From JALZVT01 sp039029135 (GTDB lineage: Bacteria; Pseudomonadota; Gammaproteobacteria; Pseudomonadales; Azotimanducaceae), in contig JBCCGT010000019.1 of the NCBI GenBank assembly GCA_039029135.1, positions 42,684 through 106,683 of the forward strand: a DNA stretch of 64,000 nt, read 5' to 3'. The notes below the pieces were generated by a model, which worked only from the letters and a program-made list of their open reading frames with translations, ran no database searches and had not been told where the DNA came from. Positions 45,214 to 53,832 of this stretch are shown here, in pieces (the stretch's first letter is position 1; the number at the start of each line of letters is the position of its first letter). Made by a program: the position numbers and the translations under genes.

Positions 45214-47007
45214 TCAGCGATCCACCTTCAGGGCCGCCAGGAACGCGTCCTGCGGTATCTCGACGCTACCAAGCTGCTTCATGCGCTTCTTACCGGCCTT
45301 CTGTTTCTCGAGCAGCTTCTTCTTGCGCGTGATATCACCGCCGTAGCACTTGGCCGTAACGTTCTTGCGCAGCGCCTTCACGGTCTGTCGCGCGATGATG
45401 TGTCCGCCGATCGCGGCCTGGATAGCGACGTCAAACATCTGGCGCGGGATCAGCTCTTTCATCTTCTCTGCAAGCGCCCGACCTCGGCCCTGGGCATCGT
45501 CCTTGTGCACGATCATGGCAAGCGCGTCGACACGATCGCCGTTGATGAGAATGTCGAGCTTGACCAGCGGCGCTGCCTGAAAGTGAGAAAAACTGTAATC
45601 GAGCGATGCGTAGCCGCGGCTAGAACTCTTGAGACGATCGAAGAAATCGAGCACCACTTCCGCCATCGGCATCGTGTAGTTCATGCTCACCTGGCCAGAA
45701 GAAAACTGCATGTTGGTCTGTACGCCGCGACGCTCGACGCACAGGCTGATGACGTTGCCAACGTAGTCCTGGGGGACGAGGATATTGACTTCGGCCACCG
45801 GCTCACGCATCTCGGCGACAGAGGTCGGTAGCTGCGACGGATTGTCTACCGCCAGCACGTTGCCCTTGGCATCGACAACCTCGTAAACGACCGTGGGCGC
45901 GCTCGTGATCAGGTCGAGATCGTACTCGCGTTCCAATCGCTCCTGGATGATCTCCATGTGGAGCATGCCGAGGAAGCCGCAGCGAAATCCGAAGCCGAGC
46001 GCGTCGGAGCTCTCGGGCTCATAGAACAGCGAGGCGTCGTTCAGCGTGAGCTTTCCCAGCGCCTCGCGGAAGTTCTCGAAGTCCTCGGAGTTTACCGGGA
46101 ACAGGCCGGCGTAGACTTGCGGCTTCACCTCCGCAAAACCGGGCAGCTGCGGCACGTCTGCCGCACTCGCGGCAACGATCGTATCGCCGACCGGCGCGCC
46201 ACGAATATCCTTGATGCCGGCGACGACGTAGCCGACCTCACCCGCCGAGAGCGTGCCTTCGGGCGAGCGCTTCGGCGTGAACCTGCCTACGTCATCAACC
46301 ACCTGGGGCTTGCCCACCGTCTTGATGATGATCTTATCGCCCTTGTTGATCCGTCCCTGCACGACCCGTATGAGCGATACGATACCCAGATAGTTGTCGA
46401 ACCAAGAGTCGATGATCAGCGCCTGCAGCGGCGCCTCAGCGTCACCCTCCGGCGGCGGAATCTCGGCGACGAGCTGCTCCAGCAGCGCCTCCACCCCCTG
46501 CCCCGATTTGGCGCTGATCTGGAGTGCCTGATCGCCAGGCAGGCCGATGATCTCCTCGATCTCCGCTCCGACGCGGTCCGGGTCCGCCTGCGGCAGATCG
46601 ATCTTGTTCAAGACCGGCAGCACCTCGAGACCTTCCTCGATGGCCGTATAGCAGTTGGCAACCGACTGCGCCTCAACGCCCTGGGCCGCGTCCACCACCA
46701 GCAGCGCGCCCTCACAGGCCGCGAGCGAGCGAGAGACCTCGTAGCTGAAGTCCACGTGACCGGGGGTATCGATGAAGTTGAGCTGGTAGGTCTCGCCGTC
46801 CGCGGCCGTGTAGTGCAGCGTGACGCTCTGGGCCTTGATCGTGATGCCACGCTCGCGCTCCAGGTCCATCGAATCGAGCACCTGCGCCTCCATCTCGCGC
46901 TCAGACAGCCCGCCGCAGATCTGAATCAGGCGATCCGCCAGCGTGGATTTGCCGTGATCGATGTGCGCGATGATGGAAAAATTGCGAATGTGGGGGATCG
47001 ATGGCAC
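45214..47007 (-). CDS. lepA: elongation factor 4 (LepA)
   Basis: Ribosome-associated GTPase that remobilises or helps mature ribosomes. G1 is IAHIDHGKSTLADRLIQ, G3 DTPGHVDFS and G4 NKIDLPQAD. The C-terminal LepA domain includes SLDYSFSHFQAAPLVKLDIL and VDRID-like HKDDAQGRGR. 597 residues is normal. The start is GTG, and its first base closes a nine-pair hairpin. No ribosome site is visible. Confidence 0.97.
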   Translation of the reverse strand: MPSIPHIRNFSIIAHIDHGKSTLADRLIQICGGLSEREMEAQVLDSMDLERERGITIKAQSVTLHYTAADGETYQLNFIDTPGHVDFSYEVSRSLAACEGALLVVDAAQGVEAQSVANCYTAIEEGLEVLPVLNKIDLPQADPDRVGAEIEEIIGLPGDQALQISAKSGQGVEALLEQLVAEIPPPEGDAEAPLQALIIDSWFDNYLGIVSLIRVVQGRINKGDKIIIKTVGKPQVVDDVGRFTPKRSPEGTLSAGEVGYVVAGIKDIRGAPVGDTIVAASAADVPQLPGFAEVKPQVYAGLFPVNSEDFENFREALGKLTLNDASLFYEPESSDALGFGFRCGFLGMLHMEIIQERLEREYDLDLITSAPTVVYEVVDAKGNVLAVDNPSQLPTSVAEMREPVAEVNILVPQDYVGNVISLCVERRGVQTNMQFSSGQVSMNYTMPMAEVVLDFFDRLKSSSRGYASLDYSFSHFQAAPLVKLDILINGDRVDALAMIVHKDDAQGRGRALAEKMKELIPRQMFDVAIQAAIGGHIIARQTVKALRKNVTAKCYGGDITRKKKLLEKQKAGKKRMKQLGSVEIPQDAFLAALKVDR

Positions 47008-47034
47008 GCGGTTTTATGGTGTTGAAAAACCGCG
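47007..47034 (-). promoter_or_regulatory. hairpin abutting the lepA start codon
   Basis: CGCGGTTTT (47007-47015) and AAAACCGCG (47026-47034) form a perfect nine-pair stem with a ten-base loop. In the lepA transcript it ends on the first base of the GUG start codon, where a ribosome site would be expected but is not seen. It may affect initiation; this is inference. Confidence 0.45.
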
Positions 47035-47117
47035 CGAGTCTACCCAAATCGCCCAATTCTCGCGAGTCGGCGGATCACGTTCAGGGGCATGCGGTGAGGT
47101 TCAGGCCGGCACTAGAA

Positions 47118-47161
47118 CCGATCGATAACCGATCGCTCTCCGATTGATAGCCGATCGATAG
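47118..47161. repeat. 11-bp tandem repeat, four copies
   Basis: Four contiguous 11-base units start at 47118, 47129, 47140 and 47151: CCGATCGATAA, CCGATCGCTCT, CCGATTGATAG and CCGATCGATAG. They lie in the 192-base spacer between the mucD stop and the lepA start. The period is close to one helical turn. Role unknown. Confidence 0.85.
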
Positions 47162-47199
47162 CCGGCGCGCTGCCGCGCGCTGGCTATCCCGGGCCCCGG

Positions 47200-48591
47200 C
47201 TACTCTGGGACTAGAATAGTGCGAAAACTGGGCGCGCCGTTGCGTTCGATCAGAATCGGGACGCGCCTGTTGGCGTCCAGGCCCTCGACGATGCTGGCAA
47301 ACTCGGCAACCGAGCCGATCCGCTTGTTCGCGAGCCGAATCACAATGTCACCCGGCGCGATACCCTCTTCCGCCGCCGGTCCGACGCTTTCGACGACCCG
47401 AACCCCCTGCTTGATACCGAGTCGCTCAAGGTCCTCTTCGCCCAACGATTCGACGGTCAGACCAATACGGCTGGGCGCCGACGTCGCCCCCCCACCGCCG
47501 CTACTGGCGAGTGTGCGGCTGCCGCGCTCTGGCAGTTCGCCGAGCTTGACCTTGAGCTTGCGCGTCTTGCCGTCACGGACCACGGTCAGCACCGCGGTGC
47601 TGCCGGCGCGCGCGCGCCCGACAAGGTGCGGCAGATCGCTCGACAAATCGACTTCTTCGCCGTTAAAGGCCGTGATGATATCGCCGGTGCGGACGCCGCC
47701 TGCTTCGGCGGGACCGTCCTCGACGACCTGCGAGACCAGCGCGCCGCCGGGCTTCTTGAGTCCGAAGCCTTCGGCGAGTTCACGATCGACGTTCTGGATC
47801 AACACGCCGAGCCAGCCACGCGAAACGCGGCCGTCCCGCTTGAGCTGGTCCGCGACCTCCATCGCGACATCGATGGGGATGGCAAACGACACGCCCATGA
47901 AGCCACCCGATCGGGTGTAGATCTGGGAGTTGATGCCGATCACCTCGCCGTCGAGGTTAAACAGCGGGCCACCGGAGTTACCCGGGTTGATGGCCACGTC
48001 GGTCTGAATGAACGGCACGTAGTTTTCGTTGTTCTCGGTCGGCAGTGAGCGGCCCTTGGCGCTCACAATACCGGCCGTCACGGAGTAATCGAAGCCGAAC
48101 GGCGAGCCAATCGCCAGGACCCATTCGCCGACGTCGAGCGCGTTGGACTTACCCAGCTTAACTGCCGGCAGGCGCTTGCCATCGATCTTGAGTACCGCGA
48201 GATCGGAGCGTTCGTCGGCACCGATGAGTTCGGCCTCCAGTTCGCGCCGATCGCTCAGCCGGACGATGATCTTATCCGCGTCTTCGACGACATGGTTATT
48301 CGTCAGAATGTAGCCGTCGGCTGAGACGATGAAGCCGCTGCCCAACGACTGCTGGGAGCGATTGGGTGAATCCGGCGGAGTTGGGAAAAAGCGCCGAAAA
48401 AACTCGTCGAATTCCGGATTTCCCGAGCCCTGCTCCCGCCGCTCAACCGATTGCTGAGTGGAGATGTTCACGACCGCAGGCGAATGCTGCTTCACGAGTT
48501 CCGTGAAATCTGGCAGCTCGCGCGCGCCGGCCCCCGCAGCGGCACCGAGTAGCGCGAGCGCCACGAAACCGCGCGCCAGACGCGATGCCAT
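47200..48591 (-). CDS. mucD: periplasmic serine protease MucD/DegP (HtrA)
   Basis: Periplasmic protease/chaperone of the envelope stress response. The signal peptide is MASRLARGFVALALLG with cleavage near GAGA. The triad is His in ILTNNHVVEDAD, Asp in RSDLAVLKID and Ser in NPGNSGGPLFN, and two PDZ domains follow (GPAEAGGVRTGDIITAF and EEGIAPGDIVIRLANKR). The ATG at 48591 gives 463 residues. A TTG at 48705 with AGAGG eight bases upstream is the alternative and fits the sigma-E promoter better. Downstream of rseB, as in Pseudomonas. Confidence 0.95.
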   Translation of the reverse strand: MASRLARGFVALALLGAAAGAGARELPDFTELVKQHSPAVVNISTQQSVERREQGSGNPEFDEFFRRFFPTPPDSPNRSQQSLGSGFIVSADGYILTNNHVVEDADKIIVRLSDRRELEAELIGADERSDLAVLKIDGKRLPAVKLGKSNALDVGEWVLAIGSPFGFDYSVTAGIVSAKGRSLPTENNENYVPFIQTDVAINPGNSGGPLFNLDGEVIGINSQIYTRSGGFMGVSFAIPIDVAMEVADQLKRDGRVSRGWLGVLIQNVDRELAEGFGLKKPGGALVSQVVEDGPAEAGGVRTGDIITAFNGEEVDLSSDLPHLVGRARAGSTAVLTVVRDGKTRKLKVKLGELPERGSRTLASSGGGGATSAPSRIGLTVESLGEEDLERLGIKQGVRVVESVGPAAEEGIAPGDIVIRLANKRIGSVAEFASIVEGLDANRRVPILIERNGAPSFRTILVPE

Positions 48592-48734
48592 CGCCGGCCG
48601 GCGCACGCGCTTGGTCGCACGAGAGCGCAAGCTAGACGCGAGCGAACGCGCGAGTCCTAGAGCAAGCGAAGGAAAGGTAAAGGAGAAGACAGGAGACTCA
48701 AACAAAACCGAAACCTCTGAAGTAATCTAGCACC

Positions 48735-48762
48735 TTAGAGCCGCGCGCCCGAACATGGTTCC
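48735..48762 (-). promoter_or_regulatory. sigma-E (RpoE) promoter for mucD
   Basis: On the minus strand GGAACC (complement of 48757-48762), a 17-base spacer and TCTAA (complement of 48735-48739) match the sigma-E consensus GGAACTT-N16-TCnnA. It lies about 30 bases before the TTG at 48705. The surrounding 405-base spacer (48592-48996) holds no other gene I recognise. The site would make mucD respond to RpoE encoded by the same cluster. Confidence 0.65.
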
Positions 48763-48996
48763 ACCAAAAAGTCATCACGGAACCCTCACGAGAAACGCTC
48801 AGTTGCAAGTCTAGCCGATTCGGCTCGCGAGCAGAGCGGCCGCCGCGAGGAGCGCCTCGAGCACGGTCGTGACGGACCGCGTCAGCCGCGTCTCGACAGC
48901 CACCGGCGCGATCGTCGCGGAACCAGGCGGCGCTAAGAAGACCATGGGGACCTGCGCACGACCAACGGCGATCGCCGCCAGGGGGACAACGGACGT

Positions 48997-50034
48997 CTAG
49001 CGATGGACAACCGACTTGGCAATGCGCTGCGCCGTCGGCAGCGGCACCTCGCCGACGACGGTCACGAGGTGGCCGGCACCGTTGGGTCCATGGGTCATGC
49101 GGCTGACGGTAACCGTAGCGCCGCGGCGACTGGTCATGCCCTTGAGGCGCTTTTCGCCGACGTTCTCAACAAATACCGACAGCGAGGCGATGCCATCGGA
49201 ATACATCAGCGAACTAATGCGCTGGCGGGTTGCCGGCGCGTTGCGCAGATCCGATGCCGCCATCCGGAATCCCGGTGGCAGCCAGCCCGCCTGCCAGCGC
49301 ACCGCGGCCTCGCGCGTCTCGACGGCACGCTGCTCCGCCAGTTCCAGGTGGTCGATCATCGATCCCGCTTTGCGCGGCGGCGCCACGTCTTCTTGCCGGA
49401 CCGCGTCGCCGATGGTGATGTCGGTGAACTGGAAGATCTCTAGCGCCCGCCCGTCCGCGGCGTCGGTTAGCTCCGACTTGAGCAGCAGCCCGGTCGCCTC
49501 GTCCAGCCACAGCGAGTAGCCATAGCGCAGCTTGTCGCGGGGCTGCACACGCAGCCGCTGCGCTCGGCGCTCGGCGACCCGATCGCTGCCATGCAGGCTC
49601 AGGCGATACTGCTTCGAGACCTGCGTCAGGTCGCGCACGAAGGCGCGGGCGAAGGGCCCTGCAGGGATACTGCCCGACATCGACGCCAGCTTGTCGCCTG
49701 GCTCGAGAATACACAGCACCTGCTCTCCCTCACGGACGATCTCCCGCGGTGCGCCGTTGAGATGCACCAGGCGCTCGTAGGTGACGCCGTCGATGACTTT
49801 GTGCACGACGCGCAGACTGGCGAGGTGACTGCCGCTAAAGAAGCTGAAGCGGCCGTCGTAGTCCTGCTGCTCGAACGCCAGATTCATGCGTTGCAGCCAT
49901 TCGTTCGGGCTGGCGTCGGCCAGCGAGGCGGGGGCGATCAGAATCAACCACGCAAACATCGCCACCGGAGCAGCGATTCTTTGGCGCGCGCTCTGCGCGA
50001 CGCACCCAAGCGAAGTTGACGGCGCGATGATCAC
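48997..50034 (-). CDS. rseB: sigma-E regulatory protein RseB/MucB
   Basis: Periplasmic sensor that binds RseA and shields it until it meets displaced LPS or lipoproteins. The signal region includes APVAMFAWLILIAPASLADA. The LolA-like domain begins NEWLQRMNLAFEQQDYDGRF, and a smaller C-terminal domain has QAGWLPPGFRMA. The GTG at 50034 overlaps the rseA stop by four bases (GTGA) and gives 345 residues; the frame extends upstream into rseA without similarity. Confidence 0.93.
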   Translation of the reverse strand: MIIAPSTSLGCVAQSARQRIAAPVAMFAWLILIAPASLADASPNEWLQRMNLAFEQQDYDGRFSFFSGSHLASLRVVHKVIDGVTYERLVHLNGAPREIVREGEQVLCILEPGDKLASMSGSIPAGPFARAFVRDLTQVSKQYRLSLHGSDRVAERRAQRLRVQPRDKLRYGYSLWLDEATGLLLKSELTDAADGRALEIFQFTDITIGDAVRQEDVAPPRKAGSMIDHLELAEQRAVETREAAVRWQAGWLPPGFRMAASDLRNAPATRQRISSLMYSDGIASLSVFVENVGEKRLKGMTSRRGATVTVSRMTHGPNGAGHLVTVVGEVPLPTAQRIAKSVVHR

Positions 50035-50663
50035 TGCTCGTAGGAAACCAGCTTGATCATGGGGAACAGGTTGGCGTCGTTCAGGCCGCGCTGCTGGACA
50101 TGATGCAGGTAGTAGCCTTCGTTGCGGCGCCACAGATCTTCTTGCAGACCAGGATCCGGCACGAATCCCGGTCCGTAGTCGATCGCATCGGCGGCATCGT
50201 CGAAAGCGACCGTCGCCGCGGCTTGCACCGGGGCCGTCGCGTCGCGAGCGGTATCAACAGGCGATTCGATCTGGGCGATGCCGGGTTCGCCATCCGTCGC
50301 GGGTCGCGTCAGCAGGCTGCCGCCGGTGACCAGCACCGCCAGCAGTGCGGCAGCCGCGATACCACCGAGCCAGCGCGAGCGGTGACCCTCGGCGACGGGC
50401 GCCAGGAGCCCCTGCGCCGCGACAGGGACATCGGCCGCCTCGGAGCTATCGCTCGCATCCAGCGCCGCCCAGATGCGCTCGCGCATATCGGCCACGCGTT
50501 CGATGTTCTCACCCCGCAGGGCAGCGCCGGCGAGTTGGTAGCTCGCGAAACTCGTCCGCAGCGACTCGTCGCGCCCCAGTTCGTCCAAGACGCGCCTGGT
50601 TTCAAACTCTGACGCCTCGCCGTCCACCACGGCGGACAGGGCCTCTCTCAACTGCTCCGACAT
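50031..50663 (-). CDS. rseA: anti-sigma-E factor RseA/MucA
   Basis: Membrane anti-sigma factor that holds RpoE. It starts MSEQLREALSAVVDGEASEF, the usual cytoplasmic sigma-binding domain. One membrane segment follows (LGGIAAAALLAVLVTGGSLL near residues 98-117), then a periplasmic domain to residue 210. RseP (12947-14278) is the protease expected to act on it. A repeat-bearing 237-base spacer separates it from rpoE. Confidence 0.93.
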   Translation of the reverse strand: MSEQLREALSAVVDGEASEFETRRVLDELGRDESLRTSFASYQLAGAALRGENIERVADMRERIWAALDASDSSEAADVPVAAQGLLAPVAEGHRSRWLGGIAAAALLAVLVTGGSLLTRPATDGEPGIAQIESPVDTARDATAPVQAAATVAFDDAADAIDYGPGFVPDPGLQEDLWRRNEGYYLHHVQQRGLNDANLFPMIKLVSYEQ

Positions 50664-50715
50664 GACTGTGCTTTCCCGACTCTCGGTTTATCGTTCAGTG
50701 CTCTCGTGACCTGCT

Positions 50716-50787
50716 GTTCGTGGCTTAGCCACCGTTCGTGGCCTAGCGCCTGTTCGTGGCTGACCCTGTGTTCGCGGCGCCTGTCTG
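50716..50787. repeat. 18-bp tandem repeat, four copies, between rpoE and rseA
   Basis: GTTCGTGGC recurs at exactly 18-base intervals: 50716, 50734, 50752, and 50770 (as GTTCGCGGC). The units start as GTTCGTGGCTTAGCCACC and decay to the right. It lies in the 237-base spacer between the rpoE stop and the rseA start, a gap that is usually only a few tens of bases. A small minus-strand frame crosses it but is not credible. Confidence 0.85.
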
Positions 50788-50900
50788 CGCGCCGCCGCGC
50801 GGCCCGTACACCCTCTCTACCTGCGCCTATGGACCGCGAGGTCCCGATTTCGTTCCGCGACCGTCCCGGCTGCCGCCGCAAAACGTGTCTTGCCGCACAG

Positions 50901-51497
50901 TCAGCCCCCATCGGCATTTTTCAGCCTCCCGCTCGGGCCAATCAGCGGCGCGACCCGCTTGTCGATGCTCTCGCGGGCACGGAAGATCCGCGATCGCACG
51001 GTGCCCACCGGGCAGTCCATGATCTCGGCAATTTGCTCGTAGCTGAGGCCGTCGAACTCTCTGAGGGTCACCGCGCTGCGCAGGTCATCCGGCAGATCCG
51101 CGATCGCGGCGTGGATCACTTTCGACAGTTCATCCCGCGCAAGTTCATTTTCTGGGTTTTCAACCTGCCGCATGGGCTCGAAGCTCTCGGCATCGTCGGC
51201 ATCGATATCGCTGCCAGGCGGGCGACGCGAACGCGCCACGAGATGGTTCTTTGCCGTGTTGATGGCGATGCGATACAGCCAGGTATAGAACTGCGAGTCG
51301 CCGCGAAAGCGCGGCAGGGCGCGGTAGGCCTTGATGAAGGCCTCTTGGACCACGTCCTCGACCTCCTGTCGATCGCGGACGTAGCGCGTCACCAGGCCGA
51401 ATATCTTGCCCTGATAGCGGCTGAAGAGCAGATCGAACGCCCGCCGATCCCCTTTTTGTACGCGCCGTACGAGCTCCTGATCGGTGAGATCAGCCAA
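50901..51497 (-). CDS. rpoE: RNA polymerase sigma factor RpoE (sigma-E/AlgU)
   Basis: ECF sigma factor for envelope stress. Region 2 includes GKIFGLVTRYVRDRQEVEDV then VQEAFIKAYRALPRFRGDSQ and FYTWLYRIAINTAKNHLVA. Region 4 includes LPDDLRSAVTLREFDGLSYE and IMDCPVGTVRSRIFRARE. The TTG at 51497 matches the E. coli N-terminus (LTDQ-LV-RVQKGD) and gives 198 residues; the frame is open to 51587 but the extra 30 residues are arginine-rich and not family-like. Confidence 0.96.
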   Translation of the reverse strand: MADLTDQELVRRVQKGDRRAFDLLFSRYQGKIFGLVTRYVRDRQEVEDVVQEAFIKAYRALPRFRGDSQFYTWLYRIAINTAKNHLVARSRRPPGSDIDADDAESFEPMRQVENPENELARDELSKVIHAAIADLPDDLRSAVTLREFDGLSYEQIAEIMDCPVGTVRSRIFRARESIDKRVAPLIGPSGRLKNADGG

Positions 51498-51665
51498 GGA
51501 CGCGAGTCTCAGCCGCCGGGCGCGAGCATGATGCACGAACCGCACCGCAGCCGGTCGTGCCGGCGGGAACAGTCGTAGCTGAAACAACAGCTTGCGCGTG
51601 CAAGGCGTTCAATGTCTGACGCGATCCAATATCGATGACGGCGATATTTTGCCGCCTCGGCGTGG

Positions 51666-51673
51666 TTTATACT
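51666..51673. promoter_or_regulatory. overlapping divergent -10 boxes of rpoE and nadB
   Basis: GTTTATACTAG reads TATACT on the plus strand (51668-51673) toward nadB and TATAAA on the minus strand (complement of 51666-51671) toward rpoE. Both -35 regions are poor. The 317-base spacer 51498-51814 contains no other gene I recognise. A GGAACC on the minus strand (complement of 51698-51703) lacks a sigma-E -10 at the right distance. Confidence 0.4.
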
Positions 51674-51814
51674 AGCCGGCCGGAGCGGCGCCGCCCCGGT
51701 TCCCGCCGAAGCTGCGGCGTCGCTATCCGCAGTGCGCCGCGACGCGTCACGCGGTTGCTCCCGACGAGCGCCACGACCCCGGATGAGACTGAACCCGACC
51801 GAGCGTACCGACAC

Positions 51815-53404
51815 GTGCCCCAACGCATACTCTCTGACGTCCTGATCATCGGCGGCGGCGCCGCCGGCCTGTCCGCCGCCCTGCCGCTCGCCGAGCACTG
51901 CAACGTGTCCGTGCTCTGCAAAGGCGGCGTCGAAGGCGGTTCGACCAACTGGGCTCAGGGCGGCGTCGCCGCGGTCACGCACCCTACGGACACCGAAGAA
52001 TCGCATATCGAGGACACACTCATCGCGGGTGCTGGCCTGTGTAACGAGGCCGCCGTGCGATTCACGGTGGAACAGGGCCGCGCCGCGGTCGAGCGCCTGA
52101 TCGACGGCGGCGTCGACTTCGACAAGCTCGGCGATGGCGACGAGGAGAACTTCCATCTGACGCGCGAGGGCGGCCACTCGTTTCGTCGCGTGCTGCACGT
52201 GGCAGACAGCACCGGCCGGGCGATTGCGGAATCGCTGTGGGAACGCGCCGCGGCGAGTCCGCGCATCGAGATCCACAACGAACAGATCGCGATCGATCTG
52301 ATTCGCACGCCGAAGTCGTCACCGCAGGGCGGCCGCTGCGTGGGCGCCTACGTCTACAACAGCCGAACCGGCGAGGTCGACGTACACCAGGCCCGCTGCG
52401 TGATCTTGGCGACCGGTGGTGCGAGCAAGGTCTATCTGTACACCAGCAATCCGGACGGCGCGACCGGCGACGGCATCGCGATGGCCTGGCGCGCCGGTGC
52501 GCGCGTCGCCAACATGGAGTTCAACCAGTTCCACCCGACCTGTCTGTATCACCCGCACGCGAAGTCCTTCCTCGTCAGCGAGGCCGTGCGCGGCGAGGGC
52601 GGCATCCTGCGGCTGCGCGACGGCGAGCGCTTCATGGAACGCTTCGACGAGCGCCTCGAACTCGCGCCTCGCGACATCGTCGCGCGGGCGATCGACCACG
52701 AAATGAAAAGGCTCGGCGAGGACTGCCTCTATCTCGACATCAGCCACGCCGAAGACAAGGTCATCGAGCACCACTTTCCTACGATCCACGCCCGCTGCAT
52801 GGAGTTCGGCATCGACATGCGCGAGGCACCCATCCCCGTCGTGCCGGCCGCGCACTACACCTGCGGCGGCGTCGTCGTTGATCTGAACGGCGCGACGGAT
52901 ATTCCCGGCCTGTATGCCGTAGGCGAGACCACCTGCACCGGCCTGCACGGCGCCAATCGCCTAGCCAGCAATTCCTTGCTCGAATGCCTGGTGTTCGGGG
53001 AATCCGCCGCCAGCCACATCGCCGAGCGACTGTCGGGGTGGGACCTCGCCAGCGACGCGCCGGCGTGGGACGCCTCGCGCGTCACCAACTCCGATGAAGA
53101 CGTCGTGCTGTCCCACAACTGGGACGAACTGCGACGCTTCATGTGGGACTACGTCGGCATCGTGCGCACCAACAAGCGGCTGGAGCGGGCACGCCACCGC
53201 GTCGACCTGCTTAAGCACGAGGTGCAGGAGTTCTATAGCAACTATCGGGTCGGCGCTGACCTGCTGGAACTGCGCAACCTCCTGCAGGTGGCTGACCTCA
53301 TCGTCGAGTCCGCGATGCGCCGCCGGGAGAGCCGCGGCCTGCACTTCACCCTCGACTACCCCGACACAGACGCGACCGCGGCCGAGACCATACTGACGCC
53401 CTGA
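51815..53404 (+). CDS. nadB: L-aspartate oxidase
   Basis: FAD enzyme that oxidises aspartate to iminoaspartate for NAD synthesis. The FAD motif is DVLIIGGGAAGLSAALPLA at the N-terminus; GGSTNWAQGGVAAV and EDTLIAGAGLCNE follow. The C-terminal signature is TGLHGANRLASNSLLECLVF. The GTG at 51815 gives 529 residues, close to E. coli NadB; the frame is open upstream to 51635 but without similarity. It is divergent from rpoE, as in many Gammaproteobacteria. nadA is not in the window. Confidence 0.96.
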   Translation: MPQRILSDVLIIGGGAAGLSAALPLAEHCNVSVLCKGGVEGGSTNWAQGGVAAVTHPTDTEESHIEDTLIAGAGLCNEAAVRFTVEQGRAAVERLIDGGVDFDKLGDGDEENFHLTREGGHSFRRVLHVADSTGRAIAESLWERAAASPRIEIHNEQIAIDLIRTPKSSPQGGRCVGAYVYNSRTGEVDVHQARCVILATGGASKVYLYTSNPDGATGDGIAMAWRAGARVANMEFNQFHPTCLYHPHAKSFLVSEAVRGEGGILRLRDGERFMERFDERLELAPRDIVARAIDHEMKRLGEDCLYLDISHAEDKVIEHHFPTIHARCMEFGIDMREAPIPVVPAAHYTCGGVVVDLNGATDIPGLYAVGETTCTGLHGANRLASNSLLECLVFGESAASHIAERLSGWDLASDAPAWDASRVTNSDEDVVLSHNWDELRRFMWDYVGIVRTNKRLERARHRVDLLKHEVQEFYSNYRVGADLLELRNLLQVADLIVESAMRRRESRGLHFTLDYPDTDATAAETILTP

Positions 53405-53423
53405 GCCCCAACCTCGCCGGGAC

Positions 53424-53810
53424 TCAGCCGAGCGGCTGCAGACAGGGATACACCCCCAAACTCCAACGCCGCAGGCGCGCGAAATCCCTGGCGCTGAGTT
53501 CGTCGCGATAGATCACGCGCGGAGGGCCGCGCAGCACGAGGCGTCGTTCATCCAACCAGGCGATACGCAGCAGTTCGAAGCCGTTGCCGTCCCCAATGTC
53601 GACGTAGACTCGACTGGGCACGCGCGGCGTCGCGGCGAACTGGAGCACACGGTGCACCGAACCGCCGCGCCGGGCGTTGAGCGCCAGCGCCAGCGCGCAG
53701 CCGCCCAGCCACAGCCAGGCCTGAGTCGGCATTAGGACCAGCGCAGAACACCACGGCACCAGCAGCCACAGCGCCTCGCCACGACGCATCCGGCCCCGGC
53801 GCCAGACCAT
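53424..53810 (-). CDS. YgfX-like small membrane protein
   Basis: 128 residues with two adjacent hydrophobic segments (ALWLLVPWCSALVLMPTQAW and WLGGCALALALN) and a soluble basic C-terminus (LLRIAWLDERRLVLRGPPRV). Topology, size and the place directly after sdhE match the YgfX (CptA) family; the primary sequence match is weak. The ATG at 53810 starts 22 bases after the sdhE stop. The role is uncertain. Confidence 0.7.
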   Translation of the reverse strand: MVWRRGRMRRGEALWLLVPWCSALVLMPTQAWLWLGGCALALALNARRGGSVHRVLQFAATPRVPSRVYVDIGDGNGFELLRIAWLDERRLVLRGPPRVIYRDELSARDFARLRRWSLGVYPCLQPLG

Positions 53811-53832
53811 CGGCGGCAGGCGCAGGAGCGTC

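Noticed and set aside
48779..48810. Second GGAACC on the plus strand as a sigma-E promoter
   Set aside because: No TCnnA-type -10 at 16-17 bases, and no plus-strand gene follows.
47118..50787. Tandem repeats considered as CRISPR arrays
   Set aside because: Units of 11 and 18 bp are contiguous with no spacers, and no cas genes are present.
50648..50917. Minus-strand frame of 89 codons between rpoE and rseA
   Set aside because: Arg/His-rich translation of the 18-bp repeat (SHEQALGHE-like), overlaps both neighbours, no ribosome site or family.
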